A stretch of DNA of 64,000 nt from Paludibacter sp. (GCA_028690665.1 JAQVAV010000002.1:353962-417961); one strand, 5' to 3'; shown: positions 53,378-62,839, counted from the first letter of the stretch. Numbers and translations: made by a program. Notes: a model not told the origin generated them from the sequence alone.

Positions 53378-55852
53378 TTATTCCGCTTTATAAGGCTGAT
53401 TATTTGAAGCATCAATTATTTGAAACTTTTGGGATGCAATATTACTATTGGCATCCCATAAGTGTAATCTTGCTCCGTTGTCATTTATTTTTCCTCCCTG
53501 AACATCTATGGCCCTGTCACTTATTTTTGAAATAAATGTAAAAATACCATTTCCTAAATATTGTATTTTGAATTTTTGACAATCTGCGTTGTGGTCGTTT
53601 AGAGGTAGTGGATTATAGGCTTCGAGTTTGGCACCTTTGTCTTTTTTCAATTTAATATCGCTTTGGCCTGAGCGATATTTTGCCTGGTCGACATAGCTCA
53701 TGGAGGTAATATTCCATGGTCCATCTATATTCAATCTTTTGCCTCCGTTTTGAAACTCAATATAATAATATTCTGTTTCTTCCGAAGGAATGAATCTGAC
53801 TTTTCTGTCTCTTCCTCCATCCAAATCCCATATTTGTGCCTTTGCTCCGTTTTTGTTGCTAACCTGGTCATCTCCGGCTAAATCCCAGTATTTATTACTG
53901 TCCGCTACTTTTACTATATATTCTCCTTCGAAGAGAGGCTTTTGGGGACGTAGTGGAATTAATATCCACCGTTGATTTTCTGCTCCGGTGAAATTCCACA
54001 TAGAAACAGCACACCCTTGTTTCATAGTTTCCTGTGCATTTGCATCTATTACTTGTTTTGATCCATTATTTAATATTTTAGAAACGATAAAATAACTATT
54101 AGGTTGCCCTGCATATTCAAAATAAAATAATTGATCATCAGCGGTATTTTTCTTTTTGTTTTGTATTTGTTTATTACTTTCTGCAGTTAAAACGTTATCG
54201 GCGCTATAGTTTGGCCTGATAACAAAATAGTCGCCTTTGCGGGATATATTTACTGTTCGGTCTCCAATAGCATTTCCCGGACTCCAGAGCTGAAGTTTGT
54301 TACTGCGAATATACGGATAAGTACCCGGAAAATCCCAGAAATTTCCTCCGGCAACACATTTAACGGCATAATATCCATTAGGTTGAATAATGTTTCTGAG
54401 ATCAAATGTTTCAAAAATCCATTTTTGATTATCTGATTTGTTGAACACATCAAGAATTACATTGGAGCCTGCTGATGCAATGCACAAATCACCAGAAGAG
54501 GTCTTGATATAATAAGTATTTGGCTCTCCATCCACCGGAACTAATGAAAATAACTGTGAAACATTTCCATTAGTTCGTTTCCAAATTTGAATCTGATTTC
54601 CCGGAGCAAATTTACCACCTGTTATATCCAAAACTAAATTAGTATGTTGAGGTTGGATATATACAAGAGTTGGGTCAGTTTCTGAATTGACGAATTTGTA
54701 AATACGATCAAATCCTTGCCCTTTTATGGTGTTATTTTCTAATCCGTATAACAATAATTTATCGCCTGGTTTTGGATCTTGAGGATTTACACCCGAAAAA
54801 TCAAAATACTTATTTGTTGCTTTGTTTTTTACCATGTAGGCTGAATTTGTCACTTTGATTAAACTGGCCATTGCTTCGGGAAGCGGATTTTCGGCACATA
54901 ATTTCTTAAATGCAGCCTCTAATTCGTTTTTTCGTGCAGGTGATTCACAAAATTCCCAAATGGGACGCAGACTGTATTTGTCAAAGTCACAAAGTACAGG
55001 CATACTTTCAATGCCGTCTGCCCAGAGTTTGTATGCATCCCAGTTACTGATGTTATTGGCATATTGTGAGTTTCCACCTACAACTGTGAGCCTTGTTGTT
55101 GTTTGAGCATTGTGTAATGTTTGCGATTCCGATGTGTTGAGTTTGGCATTGCCGCTGACAGCTTTATATGAAGCTTCGACAGCAACACTAATGTCACGGG
55201 TGCTGGTTTGGTTGGAAGTAACAGACTCTGAACTGAAATCGGCACGACCGCCAAGATAGGCGCTTGCAATATAATGTGTTCCGTATAATTCAAACAATTG
55301 TTTTGGATCCATTTTTTCCAGATCTTGCTTAAATCTCGGATCGAGAATGTTTTTTAAATAACCTAAATCTCTTTCGTCGAAAGAAATGCGCCATTTCGTG
55401 TTGGCATCCATATAGGTGTAATAAAATCTTTGTTGACTTCCACTGATACTTTGACTATACGTAGAATTGATAGAACCCTTAAAAAACATTGTTTCTCCAC
55501 TCAGACCTACTTCTGCCGAAAGACTGCGGACATAATCGCGGATGCTTTCTCCTGAAACTGTTTTTGTTATGTGATTTGAGATGTTTTCGAGAAAAACATA
55601 TTGAGGAACACTGTATTGGTAGGAGCCTATCGGAGTGTTTGTGAAATTGAAGTATTTAAACAAACAGTAACGTTTTTTACTTTTTTGGTCGGCATAGTTA
55701 CCAAAAATATCATATCCATACCCTAAAACATCTAATCCCGGAGTCTGTATCCCGTTTTGAACAGGTGTCTGATTTTGCCCGGAATTGCTTTGTGCCACCA
55801 ATGTAGTAAATATGGCGCATAAAAAAGCCGATAAAAAAAATGTTTTTTTCAT
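53378..55852 (-). CDS. Secreted MACPF (perforin-like) protein with C-terminal ricin-type lectin repeats
   Basis: The ATG at 55852 gives 824 residues with a signal peptide (KKTFFLSAFLCAIFTTLVAQ); the frame opens three codons earlier at a TTG. The MACPF domain spans about 40-310 with the signature YGTHYIASAYLGG (from residue 190), two Ser/Thr/Asn-rich membrane-hairpin candidate regions (near 117-140 and 205-245) and VVGGNSQYA. The C-terminal 500 residues hold several ricin-B/beta-trefoil-like repeats (YKFVNSETDPTLVYIQP, GNQIQIWKRTNGNVSQLFSL, GCAVSMWNFTGAENQRWILI, GARLHLWDANSNIASQKFQI), with QxW motifs for sugar binding. MACPF proteins form pores; Bacteroidales secrete some as antibacterial toxins (BSAPs). 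No immunity gene is recognised. Confidence 0.88.
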   Translation of the reverse strand: MKKTFFLSAFLCAIFTTLVAQSNSGQNQTPVQNGIQTPGLDVLGYGYDIFGNYADQKSKKRYCLFKYFNFTNTPIGSYQYSVPQYVFLENISNHITKTVSGESIRDYVRSLSAEVGLSGETMFFKGSINSTYSQSISGSQQRFYYTYMDANTKWRISFDERDLGYLKNILDPRFKQDLEKMDPKQLFELYGTHYIASAYLGGRADFSSESVTSNQTSTRDISVAVEASYKAVSGNAKLNTSESQTLHNAQTTTRLTVVGGNSQYANNISNWDAYKLWADGIESMPVLCDFDKYSLRPIWEFCESPARKNELEAAFKKLCAENPLPEAMASLIKVTNSAYMVKNKATNKYFDFSGVNPQDPKPGDKLLLYGLENNTIKGQGFDRIYKFVNSETDPTLVYIQPQHTNLVLDITGGKFAPGNQIQIWKRTNGNVSQLFSLVPVDGEPNTYYIKTSSGDLCIASAGSNVILDVFNKSDNQKWIFETFDLRNIIQPNGYYAVKCVAGGNFWDFPGTYPYIRSNKLQLWSPGNAIGDRTVNISRKGDYFVIRPNYSADNVLTAESNKQIQNKKKNTADDQLFYFEYAGQPNSYFIVSKILNNGSKQVIDANAQETMKQGCAVSMWNFTGAENQRWILIPLRPQKPLFEGEYIVKVADSNKYWDLAGDDQVSNKNGAKAQIWDLDGGRDRKVRFIPSEETEYYYIEFQNGGKRLNIDGPWNITSMSYVDQAKYRSGQSDIKLKKDKGAKLEAYNPLPLNDHNADCQKFKIQYLGNGIFTFISKISDRAIDVQGGKINDNGARLHLWDANSNIASQKFQIIDASNNQPYKAE

Positions 55853-56381
55853 ACAAGACAAATTTTGATTTTGTAATAATTAATGTATAATTCTTTAATT
55901 TGAGATGCTTAAGCATGAATTCGGAGAGGGCGTAAACAATCATTATGCCATTATAATTTTCTCTCTGAAATACTAAATTATAAGATCGTTTCTGATTGTG
56001 TTATATTTTTGTGGCGCGAATTTAATAAAAATAACTTAAATTTAATGTTTCAAAATGAAGTAATTTTTGTTGAATTTAGAGCATAAATTTACTTTTTGGT
56101 GTTAATCCAATGATTTTGAACATTCAAAAGACTGATTTTTGTTTTTGTTGAATTTTTGAGATGTTACGATTGGATCATTAATTCATGGCATATTAAACTA
56201 TATGGATTGCCGGTCGGCTATTTTTATATCGGACTTACATTGAGGTTAAAGTATAAACAAGAGGAAGGTGCCTAAAAGATATTTTTTCTCTTTGGGGGCA
56301 CCTTCCATTTTTCTGTTTTACGAATGAAAAATGATTTGTTTCGATATTTAGGGGAATTTTGGGTAAGAGATTATACTGAAT
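55853..56381. other. 529-base intergenic region upstream of the MACPF gene
   Basis: AT-rich DNA with no supported ORF. It holds a perfect 12-bp palindrome, ATGCTTAAGCAT (55905-55916), about 55 bases upstream of the MACPF start and possibly an operator, and a hairpin at 56263-56306. I find no exact TAnnTTTG box for the MACPF gene here. Confidence 0.6.
56263..56306. terminator. Hairpin terminator downstream of the ABC-F gene
   Basis: GGAAGGTGCC and GGCACCTTCC form a perfect 10-bp stem with a 24-base AT-rich loop, followed by ATTTTT on the plus side. On the minus strand it lies 76 bases after the ABC-F stop with a weaker T run. Confidence 0.65.
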
Positions 56382-58019
56382 TTAGTTTTTACGTTCAATT
56401 TCCCGGAGATTTTCCATTTTCTTTTTAGAAAGAAATCCATAGATGTCTTCGAGATGTTCTGTTACTTTCCGGTTACCAAATTCATATATTTTGTTCACCA
56501 AACCATCGAGAAAATCACGGTCGTGAGAAACGACTATCAGAGTCCCGTCGAAATCGACCAGCGCCTGTTTCAGTATGTCTTTCGTTCGCATATCCAAATG
56601 ATTGGTAGGTTCGTCGAGAATCAGCAGATTTACAGGCTCAAGTAAAAGTTTAAGCAGGGCCAGACGTGTTCTTTCTCCGCCGGAAAGTACTTTTACCTTT
56701 TTTAAAGATTCTTCTCCACCAAACATAAATGCTCCCAATAAGTCTTTGATTTTTGTACGTATGTCGCCTGTCGCCACATCATCAATTGTTTGGTATACCG
56801 TAAGATTTTCATCTAACAGTGAAGCCTGATTCTGGGCAAAATATCCTACCTTAACATTGTGCCCCAGGGTAAGAGTGCCTTCATGTTCAATTTCACCCAT
56901 GATGGCTTTGACAAGTGTTGATTTTCCTTCACCATTTTTGCCTACAAAAGCAATTTTTTCTCCCCGTTCAATCATAAAGTTTGCATTAGAAAATATTCTT
57001 GTTTCGTCGTAGCATTTTCCTACATTTTCAGCCGTTACCGGATAGTTCCCTGAACGGGGAGATGGTGGAAATTTCAGCCTCAGACGAGAGGTATCCTCTT
57101 CATCAACTTCGATAATTTCTAATTTTTCGAGCATTTTTACGCGGGATTGTACTTGCAGTGTCTTAGAATAGGTTCCTTTAAAGCGTTCGATGAATTCTCT
57201 ATTTTCGGCAATCATCTTTTGTTGTTCTTCATATTGTTTTTGCTGCTGTTCGCGGCGTTCTTTGCGCAATTCAAGATAATGGCTGTATTTAGCTTTATAA
57301 TCATAAATGCGTCCCATAGTTACTTCTATGGTGCGTGTTGTTATATTGTCGACAAATGCGCGGTCATGCGAAATGACAACAACAGCTTTAGCCGAGTTAA
57401 TCAGAAAATCTTCCAACCATTGGATAGATTCAATATCGAGATGGTTGGTCGGCTCATCAAGCAATATTATGTCTGGACGACGAAGCAGAATTTTGGCCAG
57501 TTCGATACGCATGCGCCAGCCACCACTGAATTCGGATGTTTTCCGTTGAAAATCTTCACGTGAAAAACCTAACCCTAATAAAATTTTTTCAATATCCGCA
57601 TCATAATTTATTTCTTCTATGCTGTAGAATTGTTCACTTAATGTTGAGACTTTCTCGATCAATTCCATATAACTGTCCGATTCATAATCGGTACGTGATG
57701 CAAGTTCTTCGTTCAGGGCATTGATTTCGTTTTCCATATCGGTAAGCGCCGAAAAAGCTTTGGCCGTTTCATCGAATACTGTGCATGTATCTTCAGTAAG
57801 TAGATGCTGGGGAAGATATGCTACAATAGTGTCTTTGGGATACGAAACGCTTCCTCGGGTTGGTTCCCGCATGCCCGCAAGAATTTTCAGTAATGTTGAT
57901 TTCCCGGCTCCGTTTTTACCCATAAGGGCAATCCGGTCTTTTTCGTTAATGACAAATGAAATGTCCTGAAATAATGTTTTTCCGTTGAATTCGACTGTAA
58001 GTCCGTCTGCTGATAACAT
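56382..58019 (-). CDS. ABC-F family ATP-binding protein
   Basis: A 545-residue protein with two ABC domains and no membrane segments. Domain 1 has ALMGKNGAGKSTLLKILAG (about 31-49) and the SGGWRMRIELAK signature with LLDEPTNHLD; domain 2 has FVGKNGEGKSTLVKA and LSGGERTRLALLK with LILDEPTNHLD. The linker between them (about 240-310) is long and Arg/Lys/Gln-rich (ELRKERREQQQKQYEEQQKM). ABC-F proteins act on the ribosome, some giving antibiotic resistance; this one resembles the Uup/EttA-like housekeeping group. It has its own transcription unit. Confidence 0.92.
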   Translation of the reverse strand: MLSADGLTVEFNGKTLFQDISFVINEKDRIALMGKNGAGKSTLLKILAGMREPTRGSVSYPKDTIVAYLPQHLLTEDTCTVFDETAKAFSALTDMENEINALNEELASRTDYESDSYMELIEKVSTLSEQFYSIEEINYDADIEKILLGLGFSREDFQRKTSEFSGGWRMRIELAKILLRRPDIILLDEPTNHLDIESIQWLEDFLINSAKAVVVISHDRAFVDNITTRTIEVTMGRIYDYKAKYSHYLELRKERREQQQKQYEEQQKMIAENREFIERFKGTYSKTLQVQSRVKMLEKLEIIEVDEEDTSRLRLKFPPSPRSGNYPVTAENVGKCYDETRIFSNANFMIERGEKIAFVGKNGEGKSTLVKAIMGEIEHEGTLTLGHNVKVGYFAQNQASLLDENLTVYQTIDDVATGDIRTKIKDLLGAFMFGGEESLKKVKVLSGGERTRLALLKLLLEPVNLLILDEPTNHLDMRTKDILKQALVDFDGTLIVVSHDRDFLDGLVNKIYEFGNRKVTEHLEDIYGFLSKKKMENLREIERKN

Positions 58020-58050
58020 TTGTATATAAATTAGATATAGTAATAAAAAA

Positions 58051-58089
58051 CTTTCCGTCGTGCGGCTGATACGAGTCGTTGGCGGAAAG
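58051..58089 (-). terminator. Terminator of the M6 protease gene
   Basis: On the minus strand ACTTTCCG pairs with CGGAAAGT and is followed by TTTTTT. The loop contains further partial pairing. It lies about 26 bases after the protease stop and before the ABC-F start. Confidence 0.8.
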
Positions 58090-58114
58090 TATAAATATAT
58101 AATTATTGTGCTTC

Positions 58115-60970
58115 TTAGAAAATAATCTTTGCTATCTGATCGTCTGATTTTACAATATAAACCCTGTTTGGAACAAGATCATAAAAGTAAACAACATTAT
58201 TGTCTGCTGTAACCTCTCTTATTTTTTGTCCCAGAGTATTGTATATTTGAATCTTTTTGCCGGTTTCTGGTAAAATAACCGCTAATGAACCATCTGACAT
58301 TTTGTTGGTTTTTAGCAATTGGGTGGAAGATGATTCCAACGTTTTGACGGCAATGATATTTGAATAACCGGTTATATTCTCGTATTTTATAGTACCATCA
58401 ATGTACAAAGTTTTGTCACTGGCTTTTACCTTGTAATAATGTTGACGGTCTGCTACAAGATTGATAACAGTATCCGAAGTTGAAGTAACCCATTTGTTAT
58501 TTTCAATAAGATTTATGTCTTTAGAAAAATAGGCAGTTATGTTATCTAACGAAAGATTACCAATTCCCTTTATATATTCAAATTTAAATTTGTTGTAGTT
58601 TTTGTCCGAAAATGTATAATTCATTATGCCTGAAAGTGATGATGTTACACTGATGACATCTATTGTATCGCTTGTTTGATCATTTTCTCCTATTAAAAGA
58701 AGTTTTCCATTATTGGCTGCCACCGATTTTACAAAAAAGGATATTCCCGAAACAGAAATAATATACTCGGCTGTTTCAACATACTCTCCTGTCTGTTTGA
58801 ATTGTATTGCAGGTGCTGCTGTTCCGGCAGAAGACGTTGTCAGCAAATCTGCATTAATAGTCCAGTCAACAGGTGGAGTTAATCCATTATCAAAACCTTC
58901 TGTTTGTTCAGAACTCCCTTCCGTCTCGCTGTATACCGTCAAATAATATCCGGATGCATCATATACGTTTTCCCAGTTTGCAACAAATGCTTGGTCGGAA
59001 ATGTTTGAAGCCTCGTAGGCTATAGGGGAGACAATATAAACAGGGCGCGTTGATTGTCCCGAAAGAGAAATCTGATTTGTTTCTGCATTTATAGAATTAA
59101 TATACAGTATGTCACTGTGAGTAGATTTATAGGAAGGCTCTATCGGATTATATCTTATAAGAACTACTGTTGTGTCAATTATTGAATCCACCGGAGCGAG
59201 CTGAATACTTTTACCCCAGTCATCTGTTGAATTGTTCAGTTTTATATCGAAGTTAGTTCCCGAATCAAAACTGATATATACGCTATCTTCCAAATGCGCT
59301 CCGGAAACTTTAATTGATTGTATTTCAGAAGGAGTTCCCTGTATAGTTGTAAATGCTGTCAGATCCGACTTAATATCTGTAACAGGAACGATTCCACCTC
59401 CCATAAATCTGAAGCTAATGATGCCATTTGTTTCTTTAATGAATGTGACAGGTTTTTCTATATCAGTTCCCGAGCGTAAGGTCGGGTTGTAGCTGGTAGT
59501 TCCGGTAGTTCCGGGAAAAGGGTCCCCCGCCCTGGTTGCTTCAGACCCGATACCATCAGCTTCGACTATGTCAACTCCCATAGAGGAGGCAATATTATTA
59601 GGCGTGTTTTGTGCCCAGGTTGTAGCATTATAGTAAATATGCGTTATTAACATTCCGTGTCCGGGAAGATACTTATCCCAACCTGTTTTTTGTCTATTTT
59701 CTAGTGTGAAAAATTCAACGGGAGAAGGATTCGCTCCATTTAAATTATGATTTCCGTTCTGGGAGATTAAATATGCTTTATTACTTGTATCAAGGTTTTT
59801 CAAACTGGCATTTTGCGCTGTTTTTAATTCGATAGGAGTAAGCCAGTCAAGAAAAAATCTATCGTAAGCTGAATAGGTTGGAGGGGTTATTCCATTATTC
59901 AGGTATGCTCCGGAGTCCATAATATTCCAATCGGACAATGTATAATGATCTGTGCCTGAAGTGACATAATAGTCTGGTAGTCCGAGCACGTGTCCGAATT
60001 CATGGCAAAATGTTCCTATTCCACACATAGAAGAGCCATAGTAATTTCTTAGCTCGGACGTACATGCATAATCATAAATAATCTTCCCGTCGAATTTTGT
60101 AGATGTGTTGGCAAGTACCCAACGATGTGGCCAGACGGAATTATCGGGACCTCCTTCTGCTTCATTATATCCGGCATAATAGATGAAAATATTATCTACA
60201 TATCCATCGTTATCTGTATCATATTGTGTAAAATCCACTCCTGCCTTATCCGCTAGGTTACAGGCATCGATCACCATTTGTCTGGGGTTTTTGTCATCGT
60301 CGGTTGTAGCGTCATTTTCGCCGTAATATGCCATGGTTTTGGGTAATGTATAAGGCCCTGCTACATCAAATTCCGGTGAAAAAATATTATAAGATGCCAT
60401 TTTGAAATAATCTCTGGCAGAGCCGGTTCCGCTATTGGTACTGTAACCTTCTTCGTTCAGTAAATTTGTGAAGGCGGTTTGAGGATTAGAGATTACAAAT
60501 TTTTTGTCAGAGAAATTGACCAGAATTACTAACGATTTCGGACTGCCTGTCAGTGGAAATGATGTGGATGCAGTGTTAACTAAGGCTTCTTTTGCCTTTG
60601 CCCTTTGTGTAAGGTTAGCCGAGTTTAAATCAGGGTTGGCTTCCAGTGTACTCAAAAAAGCTTTGTCTGATGGAGTCCGTTTGCTGATTTCTTTGGCTAC
60701 AATATCTGTACTGATTACAGTACCGGTTGCAGCATTTAGTTTTGCATATCTGTAAAATCCGTCAGCAGATTTTTTAAGCAAATATCCGTCAGTAGTCATT
60801 CTGAATTTGGAAAATTCGTCACCTCTCAATACAACGGTGAGTTGCGTACCATCCGGTTGTGTGATTTTAATAGTTCCGGGTTTCGCCGGGATAGAAAATA
60901 CTGCGAAATTTATTCCTGAAATGAAAAAAAACAGTAATATGACAGAATATATATTTTTCATGAAATTCAT
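58115..60970 (-). CDS. M6-family secreted metalloprotease with T9SS C-terminal domain
   Basis: A 951-residue exported protein (alternative ATG three codons in, at 60961). Signal peptide IYSVILLFFFISGINFAVFS; propeptide with KPGTIKITQPDGTQLTVVLR; catalytic M6 domain (about 140-540) with the zinc site CHEFGHVLGLPDYY near residue 322 and the downstream DWNIMDSGAYLNNG Met-turn. A beta-sandwich/fibronectin-like region (about 630-860) follows, and a type A T9SS sorting domain at the end (KIQIYNTLGQKIREV, YIVKSDDQIAKIIF). M6 proteases (immune inhibitor A family) degrade extracellular proteins. The gene stands alone with its own terminator. Confidence 0.92.
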   Translation of the reverse strand: MNFMKNIYSVILLFFFISGINFAVFSIPAKPGTIKITQPDGTQLTVVLRGDEFSKFRMTTDGYLLKKSADGFYRYAKLNAATGTVISTDIVAKEISKRTPSDKAFLSTLEANPDLNSANLTQRAKAKEALVNTASTSFPLTGSPKSLVILVNFSDKKFVISNPQTAFTNLLNEEGYSTNSGTGSARDYFKMASYNIFSPEFDVAGPYTLPKTMAYYGENDATTDDDKNPRQMVIDACNLADKAGVDFTQYDTDNDGYVDNIFIYYAGYNEAEGGPDNSVWPHRWVLANTSTKFDGKIIYDYACTSELRNYYGSSMCGIGTFCHEFGHVLGLPDYYVTSGTDHYTLSDWNIMDSGAYLNNGITPPTYSAYDRFFLDWLTPIELKTAQNASLKNLDTSNKAYLISQNGNHNLNGANPSPVEFFTLENRQKTGWDKYLPGHGMLITHIYYNATTWAQNTPNNIASSMGVDIVEADGIGSEATRAGDPFPGTTGTTSYNPTLRSGTDIEKPVTFIKETNGIISFRFMGGGIVPVTDIKSDLTAFTTIQGTPSEIQSIKVSGAHLEDSVYISFDSGTNFDIKLNNSTDDWGKSIQLAPVDSIIDTTVVLIRYNPIEPSYKSTHSDILYINSINAETNQISLSGQSTRPVYIVSPIAYEASNISDQAFVANWENVYDASGYYLTVYSETEGSSEQTEGFDNGLTPPVDWTINADLLTTSSAGTAAPAIQFKQTGEYVETAEYIISVSGISFFVKSVAANNGKLLLIGENDQTSDTIDVISVTSSLSGIMNYTFSDKNYNKFKFEYIKGIGNLSLDNITAYFSKDINLIENNKWVTSTSDTVINLVADRQHYYKVKASDKTLYIDGTIKYENITGYSNIIAVKTLESSSTQLLKTNKMSDGSLAVILPETGKKIQIYNTLGQKIREVTADNNVVYFYDLVPNRVYIVKSDDQIAKIIF

Positions 60971-61058
60971 TTTCAGACAAAGATAAAATAATAATTGTTG
61001 AAAGTGAGTAAAGTTTATTTATTAATATTTATTCCCCGTGAAGGGTAGGAGAATTGAT

Positions 61059-61427
61059 CTACTTTTTAAATACAAAATAAACAGCTCCAACCAAAAGTAT
61101 AAATGCAATGAGATGGTTCCATCGTAGAGTTTCGGTTTTAAAAGCCACAATGGAGAAAATAGAAAATATAATAAGTGTTATTACCTCTTGTATTATTTTT
61201 AGTTGTAACAGAGAAAATGGTCCGCCGTTTCCTTTAAATCCGATCCTGTTTGCTGGTACCTGAAAAAAATATTCAAATAGTGCAATGCCCCAACTTATTA
61301 AAATAACGAGTACAAGGGGCAGAGATTCAAACCACTTAAATTCCCTCATTTTTAGATGTCCGTACCAGGCCAGGGTCATAAAAATATTTGAAATGACCAA
61401 AAAACCTATTGTGAGTATTATTTTCAT
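61059..61427 (-). CDS. DUF486 (DMT-like) four-helix membrane protein
   Basis: The ATG at 61427 gives 122 residues, the usual DUF486 length. The frame is open further back to 61586, but that extension overlaps the ttcA-like gene and has no homology. Four transmembrane segments are visible (IILTIGFLVISNIFMTLAW, LPLVLVILISWGIALFEYFF, VITLIIFSIFSIVAF, LIAFILLVGAVYFVF), with the family motif VPANRIGFKGNGGPFSLLQL between helices 2 and 3. Function is unknown. Its start overlaps the stop of the upstream gene by one base (TAATG), indicating translational coupling. Confidence 0.85.
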   Translation of the reverse strand: MKIILTIGFLVISNIFMTLAWYGHLKMREFKWFESLPLVLVILISWGIALFEYFFQVPANRIGFKGNGGPFSLLQLKIIQEVITLIIFSIFSIVAFKTETLRWNHLIAFILLVGAVYFVFKK

Positions 61428-62191
61428 TATTTTGTTTTTGTGAATATTTCTTTGTGAGGTAAATATTCCGATTTTATATTTTCCATAGCTCCCCAGATGT
61501 TTTGGCGTATGTTCGGATTCCATTTTTCTAACTCTGTAATAAGATTTTTGGCATCCCTTCTGGAAGAGTTTTTTTCGTGAGGACAATTTTTTACCTGTTT
61601 TTTATAAGCACGGATCCGTTCCATTTCTTTCATCTCTTTTTCTGAAATTAAGGATAACGGACGGATAATGGTCATATCAAATTTATTCATTTTCAGTTTG
61701 GGTGGCATTGATGCAAAAGCTCCCTGATAGAACAGATTAAGTAACAAGGTTTCAGTAATGTCATCTAAATGATGCCCCAACGCAATTTTATTGCAACCGT
61801 TTTTCTGAGCTGCTTCAAAAAGAGCTTTTCTCCTATTCCAGGAACAGAGAAAACAGGTTGATTTCCGGGTTTCAATACTATCGTCAAAAGAAGTTGTATA
61901 GTGAATGAACGGTATTCCGAATTTATCACAGTGAGAACGCAGATATTCAAGATCAGATTCGTATGGAATATTGCTGATAGAAACATGTGCTGCCGAGACT
62001 TTGAATCTTGGAACAAAAATTTTCATTTTTTCACCTAGTAATTCTACTAATGCCAACGAATCTTTTCCTCCTGATAATCCAATGAGTATATGATCATTAT
62101 CAGAAATCAGATTGTAGTCGTTTATAGCTTTTTTGAATTTGGAGGTTATTGTGTACAGTATTTTCTTATCGGCTTTTGATATTTCGTCCAT
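61427..62191 (-). CDS. TtcA-like PP-loop tRNA-modification ATPase
   Basis: The ATG at 62191 gives 254 residues; the frame opens ten codons earlier. It has the PP-loop LIGLSGGKDSLALVELLG (about 39-56), a CFLCSWNRRKALFEAA segment with the CxxC pair and a GHHLDDITETLLLNLFYQG motif, as in TtcA, which adds 2-thiocytidine at position 32 of tRNAs with an Fe-S cluster. A third Cys lies in VKNCPHEKNSSR. It is shorter than E. coli TtcA and could be a related PP-loop thiolase. It is co-transcribed with DUF486. Confidence 0.8.
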   Translation of the reverse strand: MDEISKADKKILYTITSKFKKAINDYNLISDNDHILIGLSGGKDSLALVELLGEKMKIFVPRFKVSAAHVSISNIPYESDLEYLRSHCDKFGIPFIHYTTSFDDSIETRKSTCFLCSWNRRKALFEAAQKNGCNKIALGHHLDDITETLLLNLFYQGAFASMPPKLKMNKFDMTIIRPLSLISEKEMKEMERIRAYKKQVKNCPHEKNSSRRDAKNLITELEKWNPNIRQNIWGAMENIKSEYLPHKEIFTKTK

Positions 62192-62221
62192 TGATATAAA
62201 AATTAGCTTGCAAAAATACAA

Positions 62222-62543
62222 AAAACAGATTTACAATGGTCGGTGTTTAGCGCCTATTAAGAAAAAAATAATAATGTCTACTTTTATAAATAAATGGTAT
62301 TCAAATCTATATCTGAATCAGTTGAAAAATGTTTCTTCTGAATAATATTTTTCGTGAATCTCTTTTGGATTTTATTGAAAAAGAAGCTATCTTTGCACCG
62401 CTAAAAATAAGGACGGAGGTTTCTACTTAGCTGGCTGGTTATTACGATAGTATTGCAAGAAGTACGATTCGTTATGTATAGCCCGTCAGAATAATTAAGA
62501 ACTTTGGATAAAGTTTCGATATAAACTAAAAGTAAGATAAATT
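62222..62543. other. Gap before the tRNA cluster
   Basis: AT-rich, non-coding. It holds the divergent leader of the ttcA-like gene, the consensus promoter at 62365-62395 and about 145 bases of transcribed leader before the first tRNA-Gly half copy. No other gene is seen. Confidence 0.6.
62365..62395 (+). promoter_or_regulatory. Promoter of the tRNA-Gly/Leu/Leu cluster
   Basis: TTG (62365-62367), 20 bases, TATCTTTG (62388-62395), the same layout as the rplU promoter. Transcription would pass through both truncated tRNA-Gly copies before the complete tRNA. Confidence 0.65.
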
Positions 62544-62653
62544 GCGAAAATAGCTCAGTTGGTAGAGCATAACCTTGCCCCAAAAGATTAGAAAATAACT
62601 AACCTTGGCAGGTAGATTTGAAAAGAGTTTCAAAAATAAAAACCAGATAAATT
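62544..62653 (+). repeat. 110-bp tandem unit 1, carrying a 5' half of tRNA-Gly
   Basis: The first 36 bases equal the tRNA-Gly at 62764 up to the anticodon's last base (through TAACCTTGCC). Then follow 74 unrelated bases with a pseudo anticodon arm, CTAACC-TTGGCA-GGTAG. No T arm or 3' acceptor strand is present, so it cannot be a normal tRNA. Confidence 0.9.
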
Positions 62654-62763
62654 GCGAAAATAGCTCAGTTGGTAGAGCATAACCTTGCCCCAAAAGATTA
62701 GAAAATAACTAACCTTGGCAGGTAGATTTGAAAAGAGTTTCAAAAATAAAAACCAGATAAATT
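62654..62763 (+). repeat. 110-bp tandem unit 2, carrying a 5' half of tRNA-Gly
   Basis: An exact repeat of unit 1, ending in CCAGATAAATT, which also directly precedes the complete tRNA-Gly. Units 1 and 2 and the tRNA start are spaced at 110 bases each. Confidence 0.9.
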
Positions 62764-62839
62764 GCGAAAATAGCTCAGTTGGTAGAGCATAACCTTGCCA
62801 AGGTTAGGGTCGCGGGTTCGAGTCCCGTTTTTCGCTCCA
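62764..62839 (+). tRNA. tRNA-Gly (anticodon GCC)
   Basis: A full cloverleaf of 76 bases: acceptor GCGAAAA/TTTTCGC, D arm GCTC...GAGC, anticodon stem TAACC/GGTTA with loop TTGCCAA (anticodon GCC), T arm GCGGG-TTCGAGT-CCCGT, discriminator T, and an encoded CCA. It is preceded by the two tandem half copies. Confidence 0.95.

Noticed and set aside
61428..61586. N-terminal extension of the DUF486 protein
   Set aside because: It overlaps the ttcA-like coding sequence and is not hydrophobic. The ATG at 61427 makes a TAATG overlap and gives the family's usual size.
62544..62763. Two additional tRNA-Gly genes
   Set aside because: Both copies stop after the anticodon and have no T arm or 3' acceptor strand, so they are recorded as repeats.
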